Assembly: GCA_019694575.1 (NCBI GenBank)
Contig: JAIBBR010000039.1
Location: 1-38,716 of the forward strand
DNA: 38,716 nucleotides
Reading direction: 5' to 3'
Origin: Myxococcaceae bacterium
GTDB lineage: Bacteria > Myxococcota > Myxococcia > Myxococcales > Myxococcaceae
This document shows positions 22,885 to 31,084 of this stretch, in pieces. Position 1 is the first letter of the stretch. The number at the start of each line of letters is the position of its first letter. The notes beneath the pieces are model-generated. The model had not been told where the DNA came from and did no database searches. It saw only the letters and a program-made list of their open reading frames with translations. The position numbers and the translations under genes were made by a program.

Positions 22885-23573
22885 TTCGTGCTTTCCGTGC
22901 CCGCTGGGGCATCGAAGTAAAAAGTCATCATCAGCGACGGAGAAAGCGTGGTGATCAGCACCACCGCCCGCCCGTTGGCCAACAGCACCGGCAACCCGAT
23001 GGTGGCTCGCGCCGCGATCGACAACTGGGGGCTCAAGAAATATTCGGCACCGCCGCCTACTGCGCCATGCACCATCCACACGTCGCCAGAGCCTGAGAGT
23101 GGCTTGCCCAACCCGGCATTCAAATGCAGCAGCGGCCGCAATGCGCTCTGCTGAGAGCGAAAGAGCACGTCGACGCCGAGTTGCCCTTCAAAACCAACCG
23201 CCACGTTGCCGTTGTCGAGCGCAATGCTCGTACCTAACTCGACAAGCAAGGCAATGGCGTCGTGCAAAAAAAACTTCATGCCCACCGTGGGCGCGTAGGG
23301 GCCGCTGACTTGCTGGGTAACCAAACCACCACTCGACGGTACCGACGGCACCACGGTGCTCTGAAACCCGGCCATCAAGCCGTAAGACATGCTCGCCGCT
23401 GATTTCCGCGAACTGGCGCTGGGTGATTCTGGCACCGGCTCGGGCTTCGGCACTTCGTGGCGCATCGCTGAAGGTGCGGTGACAGGTTCTCGATCAGGAA
23501 TTTCACTGCCCAACTCTTGCGCCGCAGCCAAACCGCAAGAAAGCACCCACCCCCACGCCACGACTTGCTTCAT
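22881..23573 (-). CDS. Predicted outer-membrane beta-barrel protein
   Basis: 230 residues. A signal peptide (MKQVVAWGWVLSCGLAAAQ) is followed by a Pro/Ser/Glu-rich linker (EPVTAPSAMRHEVPKPEPVPESPSASS), then from about 60 alternating beta strands rich in Gly, aromatic and hydrophobic residues (MSYGLMAGFQSTVV, APTVGMKFFLHDAIALLVELGTSIAL, VAVGFEGQLGVDVLF, VGGGAEYFLSPQLSIAARATIGL). The last strand before the tail is SLMMTFYFD. It looks like an 8-strand OmpA/OmpW-size barrel of unknown function. The ATG overlaps the preceding gene (ATGA) and the stop overlaps the rnr CTG (CTGA), so it is the middle gene of a tight trio. Confidence 0.72.
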   Translation of the reverse strand: MKQVVAWGWVLSCGLAAAQELGSEIPDREPVTAPSAMRHEVPKPEPVPESPSASSRKSAASMSYGLMAGFQSTVVPSVPSSGGLVTQQVSGPYAPTVGMKFFLHDAIALLVELGTSIALDNGNVAVGFEGQLGVDVLFRSQQSALRPLLHLNAGLGKPLSGSGDVWMVHGAVGGGAEYFLSPQLSIAARATIGLPVLLANGRAVVLITTLSPSLMMTFYFDAPAGTESTN

Positions 23574-24778
23574 GCCAATTCTCCTGGCTTCACGTGCACC
23601 GCGAGCTTGAACGTCTTAGTGACTTGGGTCGGCGTAAACGCTTTTGCGAGAAAGAAATCGACCTCGTGCAGGCCCGGGTTACGCGGGGTGAAGAAAAACT
23701 CGCGCACCGCTGGCCCACCACCATGCAGGTGAAAGTTCGACTCGCGCAGCGACACCCGCTTGGCCATCGTGGGCTCAATCGCCCAAATGAACCCCGCGCG
23801 TTCTTGCAGCTTCACTGACAAGCCATCATTCACCTTCAGCTCGACTTGGCCGCCGTCGCCTTTGCCGTCGACACCGACCACGCTCATTGATTCACGGGTC
23901 ACACCCTTGAACTCAATGCCGCGTGGCTCGCAGCTTTCAACCTGCACCGTGCCGCCCCAGCCCGACGTTTTTTCAATGATGCCGGTGACGCGCACCATCT
24001 GCCCAACGTTTCGCTTCAAGCCCTTCGAACCCTTGCCTTCGAGTGCGAATGAAACTTGTGCCCGGGTGCCCGCGTTAGACACGACCAAGAAGAAGTCTTC
24101 ACCGGTCATTTCGAGCGTGCCACGCATGGTGGCGTAACCCTTCATGCCCGCGCCCATGCCGGCAGCGCTGACCTGCTCTACTTCGCCAGGCGACAAAAAC
24201 CGCAGCTTGTCTTCAGGCGTTTTGACTTCGGCGACCTCTTGCTCTGGCTTCTTGGCCGAATACTTACGCACATCGACCGTGCCACCATAGTTGTGGGTAC
24301 GCCGAATCAACCCGCTCACCGACACTTTGTTGTCGACATACGCGGGGAGCACTTCTTGATCAGGCCCCTGCAACAAGAAGTACAGCTCGCGTTTGTCGCG
24401 GCCGATCACCTCGAGATAGGGAAACCCGTTGTGCACCACCAACCGCCCCTTGAGCGAGCCTTCGCCGACGACACCACGGCCTACACCGACGGTCAGCACC
24501 TGCTCCATCGCACGCTTGTTGAGCGCTTCGTCAGGCGTGGGCAACTTGGTTGCACGCGGCAACGGTTTATCGGGCAACGGCCCCAAGAAAATGCCATCAC
24601 CGCGCGGCGGCGCTGACGGACGTGGCTCGGGAACATCACCACCTTTGCCTTTTTTGCCTTTGCCAGCAGCGGCCTTTTTGGGGGCAGCTTTCACAGGCTT
24701 CGCGGCAATTGCCTTTTTCGGCGAGGCTACTTTTTTGGCAGGCGTCTTGGCAGCGGACTTAGCCTTCTTTTGGGCCAA
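23570..24778 (-). CDS. Lysine-rich-tail, double OB-like, chagasin-like domain protein
   Basis: 402 residues, not recognised as a named family. Residues 1-47 are histone-H1-like (many KK, AK, KPVKAAPKK repeats). Two similar beta-rich units follow, about 108-174 (KGRLVVHNGFPYLEVI ... NKVSVSGLIRRTHNYGGTVDV) and 217-284 (MRGTLEMTGEDFFLVV ... GQMVRVTGIIEKTSGWGGTVQV), which look like OB-fold repeats. Residues about 310-396 resemble the chagasin (I42) inhibitor fold: AGFIWAIEP, a GGGP turn, FFFTPRNPGLHEVDFFLAKAF and a last strand TFKLAVHV. TTG at 24778 is the start, with AAGGAG at 24790-24785. No signal peptide is seen. It overlaps the barrel gene (ATGA). A nucleic-acid role is possible from the tail and OB-like units; the inhibitor role is inference. 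Confidence 0.7.
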   Translation of the reverse strand: MAQKKAKSAAKTPAKKVASPKKAIAAKPVKAAPKKAAAGKGKKGKGGDVPEPRPSAPPRGDGIFLGPLPDKPLPRATKLPTPDEALNKRAMEQVLTVGVGRGVVGEGSLKGRLVVHNGFPYLEVIGRDKRELYFLLQGPDQEVLPAYVDNKVSVSGLIRRTHNYGGTVDVRKYSAKKPEQEVAEVKTPEDKLRFLSPGEVEQVSAAGMGAGMKGYATMRGTLEMTGEDFFLVVSNAGTRAQVSFALEGKGSKGLKRNVGQMVRVTGIIEKTSGWGGTVQVESCEPRGIEFKGVTRESMSVVGVDGKGDGGQVELKVNDGLSVKLQERAGFIWAIEPTMAKRVSLRESNFHLHGGGPAVREFFFTPRNPGLHEVDFFLAKAFTPTQVTKTFKLAVHVKPGELA

Positions 24779-24878
24779 CGCTGTCTCCTTTTCGTGAGGC
24801 GGCCTCGCTTACTGGCTCTCACCGGCGCTGTCAACACAAGCCTTCGACTTCCTTAAAGGTTTCCCATATACGGCATGC

Positions 24879-26084
24879 ATGGCCCTGCTCACGCCCGAAC
24901 AAGCCCTCGAGCGCATTCTCGACGTGGTGAAGCCTCTGGCCGCCGAAAAAGTGCCTATTGACGAGGCCTTGGGTCGCGCGCTGAGCGACGACGTGGTGGC
25001 TAACCGCACGCTCCCACCGCACGACAATTCAGCGATGGACGGTTTCGCCGTGCGCAGCGCCGATGTGCACCAAGGCGCTGTGACACTGTCGGTGATCGGC
25101 ACCCTCTTCGCTGGAGACAAGCCGACGCTGAAGGTGGCTGCCGGCCAAGCGGTACGCATCATGACGGGCGCGCCGATGCCCGAGGGCGCCGACGCGGTGG
25201 TGATGCAAGAAAAGGTGACGGTTACGAACAACGGCGTGACGTTGACTGGCCCGGTGACACCGCGGCTCAACGTGCGCAACCACGGCGAAGATGCGAGCGC
25301 AGGCCAAATATTGCTCAAAGCCAGCACCGCGCTCGGCGTACCTGAAGCAGCGCAGCTGTGGGCCCAAGGGTTGACGCACGTCAGTGTTTCACGCCGGCCA
25401 CAAGTGGCCCTTGTCTCGAGCGGAGACGAGCTGTGCGGCATCACCGACGCTCCGCACGGGCGCATTGTCGACACCAACAGCCCCGCCTTGGCCGCGGCGG
25501 TGCGTCGCGCGGGAGGCGTGCCCACGCTACTCGGCATCGCGGCCGACACTTTACCGTCAGTCACCGCGTTGGTAGCCAAAGGGTTAGACCACGACGTGCT
25601 GCTCACCAGCGCCGGCGTTTCGGTGGGCGAAAAAGATTTCGCGCGCGACGCGTTCGCTGCATTGGGCGTCGAAGCGTCGTTCTGGAAAGTGGGCATCAAA
25701 CCAGGCAAGCCACTCGCGTTCGGCACGCGCGGCAACACGCTGGTTTTCGGCCTGCCGGGAAACCCCGCTTCGTCGCTCGTTTCATTCGAGCTCTTCGTGC
25801 GGCCGGCGTTGCGCCGGTTAATGGGGCGAACTGATCTCGAGCCGCAGCGCATGCCTGCACGTTCAGCCAGCCCGTACGTGAAGCCCGCCGGCATTCGTCA
25901 CTTCGTGCGGGTGCGCGGTGTGTGGCGCGATGGCGAACTGTGGGCCGAACCGCTCACGTCACAAACGTCAGGCGCATGGGCTTCGACGCAAGGAGCCACA
26001 CACTTAATGGTGGTGCGTGAAAACGTGACGCAGGTGATCGTCGGCGACAAGGTCGAGCTGATCGCCGCCAGCTGGGTGGCGTAG
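24879..26084 (+). CDS. moeA: Molybdopterin molybdenumtransferase MoeA
   Basis: MoeA inserts molybdate into adenylylated molybdopterin, the last step of molybdenum cofactor synthesis. The 401 residues have the standard layout: LLTPEQALERIL start, DNSAMDGFAVRSADV (49-63), VRIMTGAPMPEGADAVVMQE, LVSSGDELCG, the MPT-binding LLTSAGVSVGEKDF, KPGKPLAFGTRGNT and FGLPGNPASSLVSFELFVRPAL, then the C-terminal beta domain. The ATG at 24879 is 100 bp from the divergent TTG of the lysine-rich-tail gene. No other molybdenum cofactor gene is in the window; ribA follows about 130 bp downstream. Confidence 0.96.
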   Translation: MALLTPEQALERILDVVKPLAAEKVPIDEALGRALSDDVVANRTLPPHDNSAMDGFAVRSADVHQGAVTLSVIGTLFAGDKPTLKVAAGQAVRIMTGAPMPEGADAVVMQEKVTVTNNGVTLTGPVTPRLNVRNHGEDASAGQILLKASTALGVPEAAQLWAQGLTHVSVSRRPQVALVSSGDELCGITDAPHGRIVDTNSPALAAAVRRAGGVPTLLGIAADTLPSVTALVAKGLDHDVLLTSAGVSVGEKDFARDAFAALGVEASFWKVGIKPGKPLAFGTRGNTLVFGLPGNPASSLVSFELFVRPALRRLMGRTDLEPQRMPARSASPYVKPAGIRHFVRVRGVWRDGELWAEPLTSQTSGAWASTQGATHLMVVRENVTQVIVGDKVELIAASWVA

Positions 26085-26146
26085 GTCTGACAAAAAAACA
26101 TTTCTGAAACCAAATCAGGGGCTCGGCATCTCATTGGCTAAGTGCT

Positions 26147-26169
26147 TGAGAAGAGCGGTTTGCTTCTCA
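26147..26169 (+). terminator. Hairpin between moeA and ribA
   Basis: TGAGAAG (26147-26153) pairs with CTTCTCA (26163-26169) across a 9-nt loop. It lies about 60 bp after the moeA stop and 50 bp before the ribA start. There is no clean T tract, so it is either a weak terminator or a leader structure. The spacer does not show the conserved FMN riboswitch blocks. Confidence 0.3.
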
Positions 26170-26218
26170 CTTTGGCTATCGATGTATCTTGCAGCTGGTT
26201 AATGAAGGGAACGAACTT

Positions 26219-26887
<669 letters not shown>

Positions 26888-26975
26888 CGCGCGATTTGCC
26901 TCGCACCGCTGCGGGCCCTGCGCTTAACGTGCACCTTTCGACTGGCACTGGCAGTTCGCGAGGGGCACGAGAGCA

Positions 26976-27848
26976 TTGAAGAAGCGTCGTCTTCCAACGA
27001 AGAAGGCCCATTCGAACCGGCGCGTCGGTTTATCAGTGCGCTTCTGGGGCGTGCGCGGTTCTATTCCATCTCCAGGGCCTCGTACCGCGCGCTACGGCGG
27101 CAATACGTCATGCATCGAAGTGCGTTGCGGCGACGAGCTGCTGATTTTCGATCTCGGCACCGGCGTACGGGCGTTGGGAGAGCAACTGCCCCGCCCCGTC
27201 GAAGGCCACGTCTTCGTCTCGCACTACCATTATGATCACCTGCAGGGTTTGCCCTTCTTCACACCCATTTTCGACTCCACTTCGCGTCTGGTCTTTCACG
27301 GGCCAACACGTGAGGGGCAAAACATTGCGCAGATCATCTCAGGCCAAATGCAGCGGCCCTATTTTCCGGTGACGACTGAAATGGTCTTCAAGGCGAAGGT
27401 CAGTTACGAGCCCATGGCCGAGAAAGACCGACTTACCATTGGTGGCGCGGTGGTTACGGCGATGGAACTGAACCACCCGGGCAAGAGCCTGGCATACCGG
27501 GTCGACTACCGTGGGCGCTCCGTCGTGTACGCGACCGACAACGAGCACGAAGCACGCGCTGATGAACGGCTGATCGCCTTCGCGAAGAACTGCGACATGT
27601 TGATCTACGACGCGATGTACACCGACGCAGAGTACCGGGGAGAAACCGGCACCGCCAAGGTCGGCTGGGGCCACTCAACCTGGCAGCATGGGGTGCGTAT
27701 CGCCAACGCCGCGCAGGTAAAAATGTTGGCGCTCTTTCACCACGAACCTACCCGCGACGACGCCTCGATGGACCGTTTGCTTCGCACCGTTCGCAAGCAC
27801 CGCAAGGCGACTTTCGCCGCCCAAGAGCGTCAGCGCGTCGAACTGTAG
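26976..27848 (+). CDS. Metallo-beta-lactamase-fold hydrolase
   Basis: 290 residues. The metal site motif is HYHYDHLQG (83-91, HxHxDH). VRFWGVRGSIPSPGP (21-35) and YGGNTSCIEV (40-49) precede it, as in the group of MBL-fold phosphodiesterase or nuclease-like proteins starting with WGVRGSxPxPGxxTxxYGGNT. Later metal ligands are likely in LNHPGKSLAYRV, YATDNEHEA and FHHEPTRDD. It should bind two zinc or iron ions in the cytosol; the substrate (cyclic nucleotide, RNA or other) is not known. The start is TTG at 26976. Its last 19 bases overlap the convergent lipB end. Confidence 0.88.
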   Translation: MKKRRLPTKKAHSNRRVGLSVRFWGVRGSIPSPGPRTARYGGNTSCIEVRCGDELLIFDLGTGVRALGEQLPRPVEGHVFVSHYHYDHLQGLPFFTPIFDSTSRLVFHGPTREGQNIAQIISGQMQRPYFPVTTEMVFKAKVSYEPMAEKDRLTIGGAVVTAMELNHPGKSLAYRVDYRGRSVVYATDNEHEARADERLIAFAKNCDMLIYDAMYTDAEYRGETGTAKVGWGHSTWQHGVRIANAAQVKMLALFHHEPTRDDASMDRLLRTVRKHRKATFAAQERQRVEL

Positions 27849-28915
27849 GCGCGGCGCAGCGTTTCTTTCAGCCCCGCGAACGGCAACTGCTCCAGCGCTT
27901 CTGCATAGGGAGCCCACCGGGCCTGCGAATGCTCAGCCGCTGCCACGCGTGCTTCGGCAGCGGCGGCGACTCGCGCCACGAAAGCGTGTGACTTCATTAA
28001 CCGCGGCGGCGCGTGATCTCCGAAGGCAAAGGCCTGCACATAGTTCAACGGTTGCGGAGCAAGCTCAAACCCCGTCTCTTCGAACAACTCGCGCGCGGCG
28101 GCCGCCTGCGCTGTTTCGCCCGGCTGCAGCGCTCCCGTCACCAACTGCCAGAACCCACCTTTCTCGGGCACGCGCTGCAGCAAGAGCGTCTGGGGCGGGT
28201 GGGTCTGCCGCAGCACCGCGACCGCCACGGTGACTTCTGGGGGCTCGCGAAGCTCAACAGCGGTCTCAAAAACTTCGGCGAAGGCTTCAATGACGACTTT
28301 CGCCACGTCTTGAAGTGCATGGCGAAAGCCCGTCTCTTTTTCAATCGAAGTGACGCCGGCTTCAGAAATACCGCAGGGAACAATCAGCCCGAAATGCTCC
28401 AACTGGGGCGTGACGTTGAGCGCAAAGCCGTGCCGCGTGTACCAACGCGAAAGATGTACGCCGAGCGCCGCCACCTTGCGCGTGCCGCCGAGCTTCGAAT
28501 TTTCGACCCAGACACCGGGGTACTTATCGACGCGGGTGCCCACCACGCCGAAGTGCCCCAGCGTACGAATCACCACCTCTTCGAGCTTGCGCACGTACTT
28601 GCGCACGTCTTGCTTGCCGGGCTCCAGGTGCAAAAGCGGGTAACCCACCAGCTGACCGGGGCCGTGGTACGTGACGTCGCCTCCACGATCGGTATCGAAG
28701 CGTTGCACGCCCATGCGCTTTAACGTTTCAGGGCTCGCCAGCACATTGAAGGCCTTGGCGGCGCGCCCCATGGTCAACACCGGCGGGTGCTCCAAGAGCA
28801 ACACGGTGTCGCTCACTTCGCCCGCCATGCGCGAGCGCTGAAATTGCCGCTGCAATTCCAACCCGTCGGCGTATTCGACCCGATCTAACCAGTACGCGGT
28901 GGTGCGGGCACTCAC
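27830..28915 (-). CDS. lipB: LipB octanoyltransferase fused to a C-terminal Nudix hydrolase domain
   Basis: LipB moves octanoate from acyl carrier protein to the lysine of lipoyl domains. Residues 1-215 are a complete LipB: LLEHPPVLTMGR, RGGDVTYHGPGQLVGYP (77-93), KVAALGVH with the lysine at 147, FALNVTP and the IVPCGIS cysteine at 181. Residues about 226-361 form a Nudix domain with an intact box: G261, E267, RELFEETGF (275-283). LipB alone is normally about 210-230 residues, so the fusion is the oddity. The Nudix substrate is unknown. The start GTG at 28915 overlaps the upstream stop (GTGA). It is the last gene of the lipA/2-oxoacid dehydrogenase operon. Confidence 0.94.
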   Translation of the reverse strand: MSARTTAYWLDRVEYADGLELQRQFQRSRMAGEVSDTVLLLEHPPVLTMGRAAKAFNVLASPETLKRMGVQRFDTDRGGDVTYHGPGQLVGYPLLHLEPGKQDVRKYVRKLEEVVIRTLGHFGVVGTRVDKYPGVWVENSKLGGTRKVAALGVHLSRWYTRHGFALNVTPQLEHFGLIVPCGISEAGVTSIEKETGFRHALQDVAKVVIEAFAEVFETAVELREPPEVTVAVAVLRQTHPPQTLLLQRVPEKGGFWQLVTGALQPGETAQAAAARELFEETGFELAPQPLNYVQAFAFGDHAPPRLMKSHAFVARVAAAAEARVAAAEHSQARWAPYAEALEQLPFAGLKETLRRAYSSTR

Positions 28916-29964
28916 GACTGCCAGATTCCCTGTGGCACGCGGCTGATCAACGCTCGCAATTCATGGGCACCCCGGCCCGAAGCATTGGCCAGCTCAACCA
29001 TTTTTAAGAGGGCCTGCGCGTCGACGCTGACGTCGGCCCGTTCTTGTAGCCAGCGCGTGCCGAGCGCGCTCAACGACGCCTGCCCCAACGGGGCAATGGC
29101 GAAAAACGCTTCAACCTTGGCCACGAAGCCCGCTGAGAGTTTTCGCCCGATCGCCAGCCACACCGAGTCGCTGCCGTAAATGCGCTGCTCGCCGCCGCTG
29201 TTTTTCAACGTCAACACCGGGTCAGGAAGAGCACCGCGGGTGGCGATGATCAACCGGCGCGCAGGTGACGCTTCTAACCAGCGAAGCACCGCGGCTTCTT
29301 CTTCAGCCGTCGCGGCACGCGCCAAGTCGATGCCCGCATGATCGCCGAGTGGAGCGACTGACCCCAATGGCCATACCGGCCCCCAAGCGTGCAGCAATGC
29401 CGATTTTCCGCAACCTTCGGGCCCCAAAAGCATCGCGGCCTTCGCTGCCCGCGTCTCAATGCGGGCGCGCACGTCGTTCTGCTCTGCCAGCGTCACCAAC
29501 GAAACCTGTGCCGCACGCAGCGCAGGAGCCAAAGACAACGGTGCAGAGCGCTCGGCTTGCGGTATCAACCGGTGCGCGGTGTCGACGCACTCTTTGCAAA
29601 TGAACGAACCCGTGGGGCCACCGACCAGCGGGCCGCTCTCTTTGTGCGGCCGGCAACAGAACGAGCACCACGCATCGAGCGATTGATCAGGCGGCGTGGG
29701 GCCCCGCTCGTGAATGAAGCGACCTTCAGCGCGCCAATCGGGCTCCAACGCAGCAACGCTGTCGCTCTTGACTGACGGCAACGCCGTCTGCGCTTCGGTT
29801 TCAAGCCGGGCCACGTGCCGGCGCATTTTTTCGGCGCGCGCCAGGTTGTCACCCTGCTCATAAATGTCGGCGGCTTTGTTCAAGAGACTCACTGCCTTCG
29901 CCCGGTCGCCCCGAACTTCGGCGGCCTGAGCTTGTGCCAGCAACTCTCGAACGTTATCGCCCAT
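28912..29964 (-). CDS. Helical-repeat, ClpX-type zinc finger, P-loop protein
   Basis: 350 residues. Residues 1-58 form TPR/MIT-like helices (ELLAQAQAAEVRGDRAKAVSLLNKAADIYEQ). Residues 98-135 are a ClpX C4 zinc finger: WCSFC (C100, C103), then FICKECVD (C123, C126). A P-loop GPEGCGKS is at 181-188. The end (PLGQASLSALGTRWLQERA ... VDAQALLKMVELANASGRGAHELRALISR) resembles the small C-terminal subdomain of ClpX. Between them the AAA+ core is only about 100 residues and lacks a visible Walker B, pore loop or arginine finger. It may be a degenerate ClpX used as an adaptor or ligand-sensing scaffold. It overlaps E1alpha by 11 nt and lipB by 4 nt. Confidence 0.75.
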   Translation of the reverse strand: MGDNVRELLAQAQAAEVRGDRAKAVSLLNKAADIYEQGDNLARAEKMRRHVARLETEAQTALPSVKSDSVAALEPDWRAEGRFIHERGPTPPDQSLDAWCSFCCRPHKESGPLVGGPTGSFICKECVDTAHRLIPQAERSAPLSLAPALRAAQVSLVTLAEQNDVRARIETRAAKAAMLLGPEGCGKSALLHAWGPVWPLGSVAPLGDHAGIDLARAATAEEEAAVLRWLEASPARRLIIATRGALPDPVLTLKNSGGEQRIYGSDSVWLAIGRKLSAGFVAKVEAFFAIAPLGQASLSALGTRWLQERADVSVDAQALLKMVELANASGRGAHELRALISRVPQGIWQS

Positions 29965-31084
29965 GCCGTTTTATCGATTCTAAAAGCTCGGCGCGCTGTT
30001 CTTTCAAGTGCCAAGGCTCACCTTGGTAAACATCTTCGAAGAGCGTAGCGATCGACGGTGGCGGCAAGCTCTCAGCTTCTTTGATCGCCGTGTTCACCTC
30101 TTCAAGCAACTCGGCCTGCAACGCCTTGTCTTGCGCTGAGTTCCACGCATTGAGCGCAAACAAACGCGAGCGCAAACGTTCGACCGGGTCTTTCTTTTTC
30201 CACGCTTCGACTTCGGCGGGGTCGCGGTAGCGGCTGGGGTCGTCAGACGAGCTGTGCGCACCCATGCGGTACGTTTCAAGTTCAACCAAGGTCGCCCCTT
30301 GCCCGCGCCGCGCGCGTTCAACCGCCGCCGCCACTGCCGCATACACCGCGCTCACGTCATTGCCGTCGACTTTGACGCCCGGTAAGCCATACGCCACCGC
30401 CTTAATCGCGATCGACTCGCTGGCGGTTTGGTGATCAGTCGGCACCGAAATCGACCAGTGGTTGTTCTGGCACACGAAGACCACTGGAGCCTTGAAGACG
30501 CCCGCGAAATTCATCGCCACGTGAAAGTCGTTTGACGAAGTGGCTCCGTCGCCCAAGTACGCCATGACCACGGTATCGTCTTTTTTCAGCTTCGCCGCCC
30601 ATGCCGCACCCACCGCTTGCGACAACTGCGTGCCAATGACGCTCGACCAACTGACCTGGTGCACTGACGCCGCCGCCTGGTGCGATGGCATTTGCCGGCC
30701 CTTGGTGATGTCACCTGAATTGCCAAACACCTGCGCGATGTACGGCACGAGCGCAAAACCGCGCAGCAACATCGCGCCGCCTTCACGCAGGGCCGGAAAA
30801 ACCCAGTCGTTTGCTCGCAACGCGTACGCACTGCCAATGCACGCTGCCTCTTGCCCGGTGCACGCGCCGTAAAAGCCAATGCGACCTTGCCGTTGCAGCG
30901 TCATCATGCGCTCGTCGAGGGTGCGAATACGCAACATCGCGCGGTAGCACTCGAGCAGCCCCTGCGTATGCAGCAACGGGTGCGCGCTCATTGCCCCGCT
31001 TTGACGGGCGACGGTGGTTTTCTTGTTGCTCGACTTCTTTCGACTTGAGCTCGCGAGTTGCAATGCACGGTTGGCGGGAGCCAT
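29954..31084 (-). CDS. 2-oxoacid dehydrogenase E1 alpha subunit (thiamine-diphosphate dependent)
   Basis: E1 decarboxylates a 2-oxoacid and passes the acyl group to lipoylated E2. The ThDP signature is GDGATSSNDFHVAMNFAGVFKAPVVFVCQNN; other family segments are YGACTGQEAACIGSAYAL, DWVFPALREGGAMLLRG and MPSHQAAASVHQVSW. The overall style (376 residues, GSAYAL, SSVIGTQLSQAVGAA) is closer to branched-chain 2-oxoacid dehydrogenase than to typical pyruvate dehydrogenase, but the substrate is not certain. About 30 Ser/Lys-rich residues precede the fold. It follows the E2 stop directly (TAAATG), so it is coupled to E2; having E1alpha after E1beta and E2 is an unusual order. Confidence 0.92.
   Translation of the reverse strand: MAPANRALQLASSSRKKSSNKKTTVARQSGAMSAHPLLHTQGLLECYRAMLRIRTLDERMMTLQRQGRIGFYGACTGQEAACIGSAYALRANDWVFPALREGGAMLLRGFALVPYIAQVFGNSGDITKGRQMPSHQAAASVHQVSWSSVIGTQLSQAVGAAWAAKLKKDDTVVMAYLGDGATSSNDFHVAMNFAGVFKAPVVFVCQNNHWSISVPTDHQTASESIAIKAVAYGLPGVKVDGNDVSAVYAAVAAAVERARRGQGATLVELETYRMGAHSSSDDPSRYRDPAEVEAWKKKDPVERLRSRLFALNAWNSAQDKALQAELLEEVNTAIKEAESLPPPSIATLFEDVYQGEPWHLKEQRAELLESIKRHGR

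Noticed and set aside
22885-23079. Upstream part of the RNase R frame
   Set aside because: It lies inside the barrel-protein gene and does not resemble RNase R; the opening codon is TTG with no conserved residues after it.
24809-25894. 361-residue minus-strand frame
   Set aside because: Antisense to moeA, which has every expected motif.
26085-26218. FMN riboswitch before ribA
   Set aside because: The conserved riboswitch blocks are absent; only a simple hairpin is present.
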